NCBI GenBank assembly: GCA_000697475.1
Contig: JNEU01001087.1
Span: forward strand, 1-64,000
Source of the DNA: Lichtheimia corymbifera B2541
Taxonomy: Eukaryota > Mucoromycota > Mucoromycetes > Mucorales > Lichtheimiaceae
Direction of reading: 5' to 3'
Length of the DNA stretch: 64,000 nt
Shown here piece by piece: positions 10,188 to 22,129 of this stretch (its first letter is position 1; the number at the start of each line of letters is the position of its first letter). A program made the translations under genes and the position numbers. The notes under the pieces were generated by a model. It searched no databases. It saw only the letters and a list, made by a program, of their open reading frames with translations, and was not told the origin of the DNA.

Positions 10188-13127
10188 ATGGACTACTATT
10201 TTGCAAAGTTCAAAAGGACTATCGTACCACGCAAAACACAGGTTACTGGTGCCATGCAATTGGCCAAGTTCCAGGATTGTTGGAACGATGTACACGTGAG
10301 CAAGATGATAATAAATTCCAATGTGCAACTACGAGCACTCATCACAGTATCACCATAGAGTGTCTTGATGGTGGAGGATCGCAAGGCGCACATGCACGTT
10401 GAGCAGACTGATATTCCGGAACGACTTCAGCAAATGACCGATATGCTCGTGGATGAAGAAGCACGGCAAGATGACGATGCAACAGGAGCGTGTATGGAAT
10501 ATGGTGACTGCATGGAATACTTGCTCAAGAATCAGCTATTACGGCGACTTGTCAATGTGGCGGAAAAGTCTGATCACCCTGTGGGGATACGTGGAGAATT
10601 GATACGAACGATAGCCAATATGGTTGATTTATTGGGATACTGGTTCTTGGAGCATAAAGAAGTACATGGTCCGACCATCAAGTTGCTACGGTTCTGTGTG
10701 ATTGATCAACGACAAAGTGATATATATCATGAGGATTTGGTGGATTTGATGTATACGATCTGTTCAAAAATACACGGTCGTCCAGTGCTACTCAACATTT
10801 TCTTCCATGACAAACGTTGGCTCACCACACCGCAAAAAACAAAGCAACCGCCCGAGAATCCTATTCGTACACCTGAATCTAGCAAGGAACCTGAATATGA
10901 ATTCTTGTTATTCAGTTATTTGTTACGTTTCGTTCATCGAGAAGGTCGTACTGGTGATTATGCGAGGACTGGATTACTGTTTATCATGGAAATGGCTACA
11001 CAGCAACTAGGCGACTTCATCCTTGAGTCCGATTTTGCATTGACGATGGGTGCTGGTCTATGTGCCTTGTATTCTCAGTTGCCACGCAAGCTCGTTATCA
11101 AAAACGATGCTGAGATTAATTCAGATTTCGCTGCCTATCTACTTGGTCACGAAGTATCACCCGGCAAGATACCATTGGAGCTTGGGGTCGAGTTATCAAG
11201 TTCTCCCAATTTTCGCTATCAGCTGGACTCATTTTTAAAGCTCTTTGAATTTTGTCAAGATGTACTTATTCGTTGTCCCAATACTGAAATTTGTGCCCGT
11301 CTACTACAAAGTATCCGTGCACCTTTTCTGGAGAAGATTTTATATCCAACGATCGAGGAATGCTCGGATAGAGATGGATCATCGGTCGCGGTTATCAGTT
11401 ATCTTGATCTCATACTCCAAATCTTACACCATGATGAACTCTCCAGCTTGGTGGTCGGCTTCTTAATGGATGATGATGGCGATGATGTCGGTCGTTTTAC
11501 TCTCAAAGATTTGATCATGTATCGTCTCAAATACTCAAAATCGCAGCCAACAGTCATTGCAACTCTGAAATTACTCAAAACTCTCATCACACGCCATTGT
11601 CGTTATTCTCTGCGCCTACTTTCTTATCAAGCAGATGATGTGAGCAGCAACAATGATAAGCCATCAACAACAATCTCACACCATTTGCGGGAAATCGAAT
11701 TATATTTTTCACTCATTTCTCGCGTACGCAACCAACATCAGCATGATAATAACGGATATGAAGACTATTTACAAGATATGGAGGCGTGTATGGAGTGCGA
11801 TGTATGTTATCAAACCATGACTGGCATGCATGGAGTTCCTGAACACTCTGGCGGTCCTCCAACACCGAAAAGCGAGCGCAGGCGCAGTTTCAAGTATGGG
11901 CAACGATTTGATGACAGCAAAGATATTGCGATCCAAGCAAGCTCTTGTTACAAACCACCCAGTAATTTGTTCAAGTACCACATCAGACGTAACGATCCTC
12001 TGATGCAAATCCTTCTTGACCTTTTGAATCCATTCTTTGCGCAATCTCCTGAATTGAACTTAATGCTCGTTGGAGTTATATCTGCACTCGCGATTTGTCC
12101 TTATCGAAGCTTGCAAGGTTGGGTCACTTTCCGCGAATCTGATCGATCGAATCCCGATGATATACTTGTTCTAAATCATTCAGAACAACTTCCTCGTCGC
12201 AATAATACTGATGGCATTGGTGCAAACGACATTTACGCATCGCATTCTAATACACCTACCAACACCACTACTATCAATCCTATCCATGATGAAGAAAACG
12301 ACCTTGATGAGAATGATGATCGATCGGTTGATTTTGGCGCAGAATTAAATTCAGCTCGCATGACAGCACGTACGCAATTCAAATCCTATCCCCCCTTTTT
12401 CACCTTATTCCAAGTCCTCACACAACAAATTGACTGCTATCGTTCTGAAGTCGATGACTTTGATCAATTACTTGAAGAACGAAGGAATTGTTTAATGATG
12501 GGAGATAACGACTTCAGTCACGATAATGCAGCAACTCCTGTCATGATGTCTTCCTCCTCCACCACAACAACTGCAACCACAACAATCACTTCTGCTCCTA
12601 CAATCAATACAGGACGCAGAGCGTCCCTCTTTCCAGATAGCAAGAATTTCGGTATACCTAGTCCACCCACTGGAAGTAATCGAAGAGCATCAGTGATTAT
12701 GCGTCCATCCACATCGACATCGGTTACTGGTACAGCAGCAGCAACAGCAGCGGCCCCTGGGAAATCTATCTATTCATTGCTTACACCATCTGCATCCAAT
12801 ACCCCCAATCCCATCATTGCCAATCCACTTTCTCCTCCTGCTATTCATGCCCGGAAGACTCGAAATATACGGCTTCAACCACAATTTACTGCCCGCTTCG
12901 TATCCGATTATGAGGAACCTATCTTTAGCCTTGACCCTGAAGATGAAGATACATTTGCTCCAAAGGCTGTCAACCCTTCTCAGGCACGGAGGATGGATAA
13001 ATCCACAGAGATTTCATTGTCCATGCTATTGAACAACGTAATTATTTTGGAGGAGTCCATCAAGGAACTGATCGCGATCATGCAAGTGCGACGCAGCTTG
13101 GGTATAGATGAAATACGTTACGTTTAA
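10188..13127 (+). CDS. FHIP / RAI16-like protein (FTS-Hook-interacting protein)
   Basis: This family forms the FHF complex with FTS and Hook and links early endosomes to dynein. Exon 1 (10188-10295) encodes 36 residues and a 63-nt intron ends at 10358. Exon 2 then runs unbroken to TAA, giving about 958 residues. Family hallmarks are CMEYLLKNQLL, a FHREGR/GDYAR-type block seen here as VHREGRTGDYARTGL, and LCALYSQLPRKL. The C-terminal third is low-complexity (Ser/Thr/Ala-rich, about residues 730-880) before a conserved helical tail ending in RRSLGIDEI. The gene starts 56 bp after the NOL6 stop, so its promoter must overlap the NOL6 3' end. Confidence 0.85.
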
Positions 13128-13288
13128 TGTGTTACCTTAATAAAGCATGTTAAGGATTGTGTGAGAAACCAGCTGCACCCGGTGGACCTGTTATCGTTTA
13201 TGCACTCCCTAAGTAAAATCGGATACACAAGTTCACCCCTTTTCTTTCCCCTTTTTTCTTCTCCAAGAGAATTGCTGTTCTTATCATC

Positions 13289-14155
13289 ATGTTCTTCTTC
13301 AAAAAGAAAAAACGACCATCGGTCAACAATATAGCTCAAGATAAACCAACGTATCCCCTTCCAACCACTCGTCTCATCAGCAAACGTAATTTACGCACAG
13401 CTGTTGACAAGACAACCATATCTGCTTCTGATATCAGCGTCCCGCCTTCTTGTTCTTCCACCGAAAGCGATAATACTCATTCTACTCGGTCACTTGTATC
13501 AAGCCTTGAGAATATTTCGCATGAATCAGACCAAAAAGCTGACGACACTCTTATTGGAAACCACGAACCGGATCTTGAACAGCGATCTATTGCTACTATC
13601 GAGGGATCGGTTGCCACCATACCTGCACACACAGCAGCAGTATCCATAGAAGAGGAAGGAGAGCGGTGTATAAATGACAATGCGTCAATGATATCTTGGG
13701 ATCAAAAACATACAGTACAACAACATGATGACGATCTCGATCGTGTTGAAACAAGCACTATAGGAGATGACAATCTCAGAGACGGCCGTGCACCACCGGA
13801 AGATGAAATAATCGATAAATGTCCCACAGGACAAGCACTTACTGTCGATGAGGAAGAAAAGCCAATCGAGGATATCAACCACATCCCTTACAACAATGAC
13901 AATAGTGCTAGCAATAGAGTGAGTGGCATACCACGATTGCGCTTATCAGCAAGTACTATCCCAAGCGCACGAACGTTGATCGCTAACAACAAAGCTGCAA
14001 CCAGTCATATTCCAGTCCGCAAGATGCATGCATCATCGTTCAATCATAATAATAACACAATGGCCCCCTCTGGTGCCAGCAACAGAATCACGACAGGTCA
14101 ATGTCGTCCAGGCAGATTAGTATGTGGCACTCGATTGCCTGTGCGGCGTGCATAA
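13289..14155 (+). CDS. small disordered protein with three SxIP motifs
   Basis: This is a single-exon, 288-residue, hydrophilic, Ser/Thr/Asp-rich protein of no family I recognise. It starts with a Lys-rich patch (MFFFKKKKRPS). Its basic C-terminal part carries three Ser-x-Ile-Pro motifs in basic/Ser-rich context: VSGIPRLR, ASTIPSAR and TSHIPVRK, at about 13922, 13952 and 14003. SxIP motifs in disordered basic regions are the known EB1-binding signal of microtubule plus-end proteins, so such a role is an inference. A long pyrimidine tract (about 13238-13263) lies just before the ATG, as in other promoters here. The neighbouring FHIP gene is also in cytoskeletal transport. Confidence 0.6.
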   Translation: MFFFKKKKRPSVNNIAQDKPTYPLPTTRLISKRNLRTAVDKTTISASDISVPPSCSSTESDNTHSTRSLVSSLENISHESDQKADDTLIGNHEPDLEQRSIATIEGSVATIPAHTAAVSIEEEGERCINDNASMISWDQKHTVQQHDDDLDRVETSTIGDDNLRDGRAPPEDEIIDKCPTGQALTVDEEEKPIEDINHIPYNNDNSASNRVSGIPRLRLSASTIPSARTLIANNKAATSHIPVRKMHASSFNHNNNTMAPSGASNRITTGQCRPGRLVCGTRLPVRRA

Positions 14156-14272
14156 TGTATATCTTTTCTTTTTTACTCTCCCTAACCCAACACTTTGTAA
14201 TGAATTTCTCCTGGTTAAGAATGATCGCTTTTTTTTACATGCAATATGACAATGAAAGAGCCGACACTACTG

Positions 14273-15733
14273 CTATTTCCTAGTTCGCCTGGTTTTGTTT
14301 GCAAAATATTGCCTACGATTGAAACGACGATATCTTGTTGTACGACGATTTGATGAGTTCTGCTGTTGTCTTCTCCTTCGAGGTGCGGATGCAGTCGTCT
14401 CAGCGGGTACTTGTTCAAAGTAACGTTCAAATTCAGGATCTTGATTACGTCTCTCTTGCACGCTGACAAATCCTTCCAAAGGTGATAAATAACCATCATC
14501 CTCATTGACCTCTGCTGGTTCGTTACTTATATCGATGATACTGCCATCAGACTCGGTATCACTGACGGGTATTGGTTCCTCGCTTGGTAGGCTGGATGAT
14601 AAAGATGAATGCTGTTGTTGTTGTTGTTGTTGTTGTCGCTCCATATTTTCAAGTTCCATGTTCACATGTGCCTCGAGATCTTCGATAAGAACCCAATCAT
14701 TGCATATAGGACATGTACGGTATTCCTGGCTAGGTGCGGTATCTTGATCATTGCCTTTGATATCAATTCGCCCATTTGTTGTTTGGGTTCGTCTTTGGGG
14801 CTGATAGGCAGGCGGTAATTGTGATTGTCGTGATATCTGGTGTCGTCGTCTTGAGTTCATATTACTTCGTGCATTGCGTGATGGTGGCTCACTCTCAGGG
14901 CTTGATGGAATACCGACACAGTCGGAAGCATGGTTTCTGATGGTAGATCGGGAAAATCTTTGAAAGCATAATGGACATTCTTCATCCTCCTCTAAAGGCT
15001 GGAAGACATATTAGTTAAATCGATTTTTGATCCAATCTACTTAAACACACACCTTGTTCATGAGTTGTGAAATACGTGGACTTGTCTGAATATCATCATC
15101 ATCATCATCAAATGTACTGATAAGTCGTCTACTCTGGTATGGGGTATTGTTTTCATCATGGTGATCTGACCAATCCAATATGTCGTCGTCAATCTCGAAT
15201 ACTGTTGCCTCTTGTTTAACCACTGAATGATCATCTCTATCAACAACTGGTTCAACGGATGGTTGTTGTTCGTGTTCTTGATCAGAGCCATCGATGAAAT
15301 CATCGATTTCAAAGGTGATATTAGGCCGTTGCTCTTGTTTGATAACAATATCCTCCAAATCCTCAATCTCGAATACAACTTGCTTTTCTTGCTTGATATG
15401 GGTCTGACTCGACTTGCTTGCCTCAGAATTCCCCTTTGTTGCTGTGGACTTATGTTGTTCTTGTGAAGCGCTCTCTGATATGGTGTTCTTCTTACGCCGT
15501 TTTTGCTTTCTTTCACTCAATAGCCGTGGTGTTATCAATGTTTGAAAATCGTCGTCGTCATTGTCGTCGTCGTTCATAATGCGTCGCCTTGGCACAACGG
15601 CACTTCTCTTTGCAAGAGTAAGATCATTCGATTGTCGTCTGTCGTCCTTTACATTTTCCTTTCCATAGTCGCGGGCTATTCGATCGGTGTGCGATGCTGA
15701 AGGAGTATTGCCTGATTTCTGAAAAAGTACCAT
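14273..15733 (-). CDS. acidic UBZ4-type zinc-finger protein with SIM-like motifs
   Basis: There are two exons (15733-15053 and 14998-14273) with an in-frame 54-nt intron, giving about 469 residues. The N-terminal half is basic, then acidic, with three copies of a hydrophobic-acidic motif (VVFEIEDLED, ITFEIDDFID, TVFEIDDDIL). The second exon opens with CPLCFQRF...HASDC, a C-x2-C-x11-H-x3-C finger matching RAD18-type UBZ4. A second finger-like CPICNDWV...HVNM lacks the last Cys. After a poly-Gln run comes SDGSIIDISNE, a good SUMO-interacting motif, then an Arg-rich tail. Ubiquitin/SUMO reading is inferred. It lies directly downstream of Ku80 on the same strand. The start is uncertain because TTTTTCAG just inside it could instead be a splice acceptor. 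Confidence 0.6.
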
Positions 15734-15852
15734 ATCATGAACAAAGAAGGCAAATCAGACGCGTTTGAAGATTTCCAAGTGCAACAATTGGTAAAAGACC
15801 CTTTATATCCATATCCGCTATGATGCTAATTGCTACAATTCTGCTAGATTTT

Positions 15853-18807
15853 TCACTCCATCATCGCAAACTAGAATATGTAAGTAGATATTCGTATTAT
15901 ATCTTTGATAAGAGCACTTACCAAATCCTCGTCTTCGTCCATCTCATTTTCCTCTTCCCTTGCTTCCATTGGTGTCGACGTTGATACTTCCTTGGCTTTG
16001 TCAACACCCTTAAGATACTATAATATCCAACAATGAGTAACTCAATAGCGAATAAATGAATGGTATTATTACAGTTTCGGCTTCTTCTGGGGTCACCTCG
16101 CTATCAGGAGCGTCTTCATTTGTGATCAATGTCATGTTTTCCTTCTTCATCATGTTCCAAAAGTCAAGCCGACGTGATTGTGGATTTCCTGGGTCACATG
16201 CATTCTTTAACTGGATCATGAAACGATTGAAATCCTCAGATTCGTTTTCCTTTGCAGCGGTCGATCTTAGCACTTTGAGACAATCCATGGCAGTTCCGTA
16301 CTGTCTATCACCAAAAGACGTGGTAACTAGTTGGAGAATCATTCTGGTCATTTGTGTAACCGCTACGCAAGAAATCATGATTAGCATTACATGATTTTTG
16401 ACATAGTTTTTATCTATATCCCACCTTCTGTCACTAGATCTTCATTCATATTTTTGACCATGTCCTCAAAATCGGCAACAGGATTGGCCGTAGAAATCTC
16501 GCGTACGTCCCTGGATTTCTGTAGAAGGCTCCCCACACTTTTGCTTCCTTGTTCGCCACCTCGTACAATATCTTCCACAGTCCGTCGATCACCATGATCC
16601 TCTCCAGCTACTTGATCATTAGCCGCATAGCGCCTCTTCTTCTTTGTTGGATCAACTATTGAAACTAGTAAGCCTTATTTCTCAAATACAGTACTTTATT
16701 TTGCTCACCTTGCTTGATATTTAAAAGCCGTTTAAGACGCGAAACCGGCTCTTGGGATCGTTCAAGGAGCTTTGGTATTGGTTCGAGTTGCTTTACAAGT
16801 CGCGGGTCGATGTCAGGGATCGGTGCAGCGGGTCTTAATGCCCGAGTCGTGATAGCTTTATTGACTAACCACAAACGCGGATTATACGTTTCTTCCGGAT
16901 CCAGATATTCATGCCTAAAATATTTAAATGAGTCATTTAGGAAGGCAGCCTGTAGTTATCACATTACCCCTCCTCGTCTTGGCCTAAAGATTCGATATCC
17001 ATCATATCAATCAAATCTTTCATGCCATCTTCCACATCTTTTGTGGGTAGATAAGGATGTTCGGTTTCGATAATCTTTCCCGAAGCTGTCGAAACCGTAT
17101 CCAAAGAGTTGAACGTAAATTGCCGGACGCCTCCACCATATGCAACCTGATATATGATAAGCATCTTGTGAAACAAGCTCAGTTTGTTGGGTTACCTGGA
17201 CAAAATGAAGAGCATCTACATTCTCTGCAAAGTGTGGATATAGAACTGCAAGCTTAGGTGGTACGTTCGCACGGGAAACGTGCCGAACAAGGGCGACAGC
17301 AGACATTTTCCTCAATGTCTGGGCTAAGACCGAGATGGCAATTCCAGCATATGCAGAGTTATAGCTTCCTGCGGTAATGACATAAACATTGGACAACAAA
17401 TAATCTCTTGGAATCTAAGGGGGGTTACTTTCAGAGCAGTGTCATACAGGGTATGTCTTGTTTGCTTACTGCATTGCTATGATAAAAACCAAGGATGGTC
17501 ATCTCTGGCTCGGTATGAAGCTTCAAATAGTCCTCCACCTCTTCCGATACGGTAATCAGCGTCTTGCCAAATCGGTAGGCCTTTTGAATGTCCTGTTCAT
17601 CAACTGGCTTGCTCACGATGGTGTCTTCCCCTTCGTCGTTGCCTTCGTCTGCACGTTTGATAGCGTACGCCTTTTCCATTTCAACTTGATGACTCGATTG
17701 TCCGCTTTCATTATGACTATCAACTACGCGTGAAATAGCCGACCATTTTTTGGCAGTCGGAATTTTTGCCTCGTAGACCTGAGCATACATGTTCACACTA
17801 ATAGCCAAAGATGTATCAGGATAGGTAGCAGGATCACCAAGATGAAGATATCCACGATATGTTGGAGTAGGTCGCACTTCCTTCTTTCTGAATCTTTGCA
17901 TCTCAGTAAAGACTGGTTCATAGTCGATAAGTTCGCTGCCAGGAACTCCTGCGATGAACTTTTCCCAGTGCTTAGCATTCATTTCCTAATGAATCAAGTT
18001 GAGTTTTTTCCTGTTCTCACTAAGGATGAATATCATACTTGTCTCTCGCTTGGGTTGTTTTTTCCATTCAATGTGTCATCAAGACCCACACAACTGCATT
18101 TAAATTAATATCATGCTCTTGTCCTCCCTTCAAAGCATACATACATAGCTGTGATGGATATGTTTTCTCTTTTCAGCATGGCTTGAATAGCTTCGGTGTC
18201 CAACCAATCCATTTCATTGTCAAGTGTGGTGATCACTTGTATATGCTTGTCGTATTTTAAATGGCGACAATGCTTCCGAATCACTTCGATGGATACGATG
18301 ATGGCATCGAACACTATACGGCTATTTAGTTGACAAGACTTATATTCGCATACATTTCCTTACTATCTGCAGCCCAGTCTTCGGAATCCAATATTTGAAC
18401 GTTGTCCAGTTTCTTGACAAGTGCGAGATCGGGTTGACTGATGTCAGATAACGTCGTGACATGCTGATACTGTCCTGGTTTTTCTGAAGCAACAATATTA
18501 TCGGTGCCTAGAAGCTGGCTGTGAACCACTGGTAATCATTCCAAGCTTTTTAAAATGTGTTTACCTTCTGTGCCTGCTAAGATAACGCTTGTCTGATCAG
18601 TTTTCCTTCCGGCAAGAATCTGTTGTAAACGTCTATAAATGACAATGACCACTTGTGCAATATGAGACAACTTACGCGGTCTTCAAGTTTAGAAATAATC
18701 ATGTCTTTTGCTTCTTGATAAGCGACACGATCGTGATTGGGTAAGGTGATGCCCATTGAAGGGCTGCAATCAAGTATATATGCTGTCGCTTTCTTCGTGT
18801 AAGCCAT
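15853..18807 (-). CDS. KU80: Ku80 (XRCC5), NHEJ end-binding subunit
   Basis: With Ku70 this forms the ring that loads on DNA double-strand ends for non-homologous joining. The first exon (18807-18676) encodes the vWA start, AYILDCSPSMG. The Ku beta-barrel follows (FTEMQRFRKKEVRPTPTY near 17900), and then a helical Ku80 C-terminal domain of the DNA-PKcs-binding type (RLDFWNMMKKEN near 16150). A tiny last exon (15870-15853) supplies the final residues, so the protein ends DEDEDLFAMME. Acidic residues followed by a hydrophobic end resemble the EExxxDL PIKK-interaction motif of animal Ku80. There are many short introns. It is transcribed towards, and about 120 bp from, the UBZ-finger gene. Confidence 0.92.
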
Positions 18808-19522
18808 AGGTTTGAGATACACCAAGCTTAACGCGCTGCGGACCTTTGCATGAGATATCCCATCACTTGCTCTCTTCCCATTGGCGCATCGAACCAAGCA
18901 TGAATTTCAGCCACGCTTGTCAAGGTTCCAAATTCCTTTTTTGCAATCAAACAACAAGTAAATGTAGTACACAAGGTCCCGGTGGATCTGATGATTTTCC
19001 TACAAACTGATCTCTGCTTCTTCCGACAAATGTAAACCTGCCATTATGATTCCGCCTTTTGCCACTTTGCATCTCCTCACTCACAGTAGAGATAGCCATC
19101 CATTTTCCGCTTAAGCCTCCATGTTGTGATATAATACCATTATTCAAGATATTATAAATATGGGTCAGCTACTGATTTTGCGAAGCCACAATGATCCCTC
19201 AATCAAAGCAGCTACATATATTGGCTGGGCTGTATCATTCAACCTGCTTTTACACACATCAAAGTGACCAGGAATAGGAGAATTCTCGATATTACATTAG
19301 GCATTCTTGCAACCGCTGTTAAAGAAAGCAAGACTCGCGTGGAAGAATTACTGTTGCCTGCTGAACGTCAGATGCCGGGTACTGTCCTAGGAAACACGTT
19401 GAAAGAGTGAAACATCAGTTCGAATACTATCCAAATTCTTTGACTAAACCCCCGTTACTCTCAATTTCCCTTCTTTAATCTTTTCTTTACGTCGCACGTT
19501 ATAAACTTTTCGCTTCCATACC
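18808..19522. other. divergent intergenic region with an orphan plus-strand ORF
   Basis: This lies between the divergent Ku80 and phosphatase genes and should contain both promoters. A plus-strand frame is open from about 19194 to TGA at 19407, with a plausible amphipathic end (ILDITLGILATAV, later VEELLLPAERQ). It looks like a terminal exon, but I could not find an upstream ATG exon with clean splice sites. The minus strand also has a 66-codon ORF at 19147-18947 without known motifs. Either could be a small unannotated gene. Confidence 0.25.
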
Positions 19523-21121
19523 ATGGGAAACATCAGCTCAAAGAAGCGTAAAGACCGTCCCAGCATTATACGCTCAGAGGTTCCCGAAAATGAATATTCG
19601 AACAATACAGTAATACAGCATACAACTTTACTGAAATTCCCTATTTCCTTTCACTGACACTTGTCGTTTGCTATAGACTACTTCACTAAACTCTATACTT
19701 GTCAATGCAAATAACACCCAGCCATTGCCTTCCAACACGGCACAGGCTAATTCTAGCAATGCCATTTCAGACGTCTTTGCCGATCAGCAAGCTCCTATAC
19801 AAAGCAGCGACAGCGACCCGTCCCAGACGCTTGATTATAATCAATTGACCGTATCCTCTCAGAATCAACTTACCACCAGCTCAGTACGCTCCATTGGAAG
19901 TAATTTGGATATTGATGAATGCATCAAGCGGCTGTTGGAAGTTGGTATGGAAGGGAAAATCCACAAGTCGGTGTGTTTTCGGAATTCCGAGATCGCAGCC
20001 ATCTGCAAAGCAGCTCAGGAAGTGTTCCTTAGCCAACCGGTAAGGAAGCTATATTGCAATCAAAGCTTTATACTTATACATACATCAGTCGATGATAGAG
20101 TTGAATCCTCCAGTCAAAATATTAGGCGACATTCATGGCCAGTATCATGATTTACTCCGACTATTCGAAATGGTAAGCGATCCTCTAAAATCATGCATCA
20201 AAGCTTGCTGATCGCGGACTTTTTATTATGTGTAAAAAGGGCGGTTTTCCACCAGAATCCAATTACTTGTTTCTTGGAGATTATGTGGACCGAGGCAAAC
20301 AAAGTCTAGAAACCATCCTTTTATTATTCTGCTACAAGATCAAATACCCCGAGAATTTCTTCGTCCTGAGAGGAAATCACGAATGTGCTAACGTTACACG
20401 AGGTAAAACCATATATTTTTTTCCATTACAATAACAATACTAATGTGCTCCAGTCTATGGGTTTTACGATGAGTGTAAACGAAGGACAAACATGAAGATT
20501 TGGAAAACTTTTATTGATGCGTTCAATGCATTACCGATAGCAGGCCTGGTAGCAGGGAAAATATTCTGTGTGCATGGTGGTTTGAGCCCATCACTCAATT
20601 CCTTGGACGATGTTAGGAGTATTATGCGACCAACAGATGTACCAGAATATGGTTTGCTGAATGACCTATTATGGTCAGATCCATCGGATACCACTGAAGA
20701 TTGGGAAGATAGCGAACGAGGTGTCTCATATTGCTTTGGAAAACGTATTGTCAATGAGTTTCTTGCTAAATTTGACCTGGACCTTGTTTGTCGCGCTCAT
20801 ATGGTGGTTCAAGATGGTTATGAATTCTTCGCAGAAAAAGCCTTGGTCACTGTCTTCTCTGCTCCAAATTATTGTGGGGAGTTCGATAATTTTGGAGCAA
20901 TCATGAGTGTGAGCGAAGAACTCTTATGCAGTTTTGAGCTGCTTACTCCAACAGATCACCCAACTGTCAAGTTATCGGGTTTGAGAGGCAAAGGACGCCG
21001 GCCGAGGTAAGTCAAATGACTGATAGCATCGAAGTTTCAAAACGTGTATTAATACAGTGCTTATAGCCCACCAATGGAACCATCATTAAGCGAGTCCCCC
21101 AATGAGCAAACAGAATCATAA
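19523..21121 (+). CDS. PP1/PPZ-like serine/threonine protein phosphatase
   Basis: This is a metallophosphatase of the PPP family. Catalytic signatures are complete: GDIHGQ (about 20122), GDYVDRG (about 20280), RGNHE (about 20370) and the later FSAPNYCG. The N-terminus MGNISSKK is a good N-myristoylation signal, as in yeast PPZ1/PPZ2. A Ser/Asn-rich extension of about 120 residues precedes the catalytic domain, much shorter than in yeast PPZ. The last exon adds a Ser/Pro tail ending NEQTES. PPZ enzymes act in cation homeostasis and cell integrity; that role here is inferred from the myristoylated extension. Plain PP1 is the alternative. Confidence 0.85.
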
Positions 21122-21374
21122 TGAAATAGATATGGTATTTTGCCCCATAAATACAGATATTACAAATCTACCACTCATCTAGCAATCATGTGCTCTACCC
21201 ATGCTCCTATGTATGTATGTCAAATGAGAGATCTTCGCTCCATTATACACGGACAGGACACAGCTTTGTTCCTATGAACCATAGGCTGCCCGCACCTGTA
21301 GAAGCGTTTTTTTTTTGTTTCAATAATGCTGCACATGCTCTTTCATCTGCCAATGTATTCCACCTTTATTGTCG

Positions 21375-21733
21375 TCATGGCTTCTCAGCACTAATATAGA
21401 GTACTGGTTGCGTGTCAGTACCAACATCATATACATTCTATCATCTTCTGACACATACCATTGTTTCCTCGAATAAAGGTATCACCGTAACGATTTTTAA
21501 GTTTTCCGTCTACATATTCTTCTGTGTTTTCAAGCGCGATGTTCATATATCCATCCAAACATGCCAGAATGCCTAATCGCGAACGTTTTTCCTTTGGTTT
21601 CAGCTAGGTCATCTCTATATATTCATTTCATACCTCGGTAGTTGATTCCTGAATTTAGTTTGACCAGAACCTGCCGTCCAAGGACTGTACTAAGGAAATC
21701 AGTGGGAGATCGCGTGTGCTTCTGCTGATCCAT
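21375..21733 (-). CDS. LSM6: U6 snRNA-associated Sm-like protein LSm6
   Basis: This is an Sm-fold subunit of the LSm1-7 (mRNA decay) and LSm2-8 (U6 snRNP) rings. Three exons give about 79 residues: MDQQKHTRSPTDFL, then the Sm1 motif VLVKLNSGINYRG with ACLDGYMNIAL, and the Sm2 motif FIRGNNVLYIS. The last junction is fixed by the conserved GNNVLYIS, which requires the acceptor after CAACCAG rather than the downstream TTAG. It is convergent with the phosphatase gene, 253 bp away. Confidence 0.93.
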
Positions 21734-22129
21734 GGGTAGAAGTAGCAAAAAGATATCCAAGACGTGTGCAAGAAATGTAGTGGCGCAAGTCTATGTTCAA
21801 CCAATGAAATCAAGCTGGATACAGTCGCTACACCGCCAAAATCGGCCCAACATTACAATGTAATGCCCAATATGCTCACCGCAGATATATTATACTACAT
21901 CGCATATACAATAAAGTCAACACTTCTCTACAAAAAAAGTAATGCCCAATATGAGATATGACATCGCCTCATGGCTAACAGGAGCACATCCTGCTTATCA
22001 CAGCAATGATTGTAAAGTACATTTTTCTTGTTGTTCTTTATCTCATTATTAGCTACTGCGATATGATTAGGTATGAGTAGGCTTGAATACCGTGTGAAAG
22101 TGGTGGAACGTCTCTCAGCCGCTACCACA
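21734..22129. other. intergenic, nothing recognised
   Basis: This is AT-rich spacer between LSM6 and the 3' end of the expansin-like gene. It presumably holds the LSM6 promoter and the upstream gene's terminator. No gene or repeat was recognised. Confidence 0.5.
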
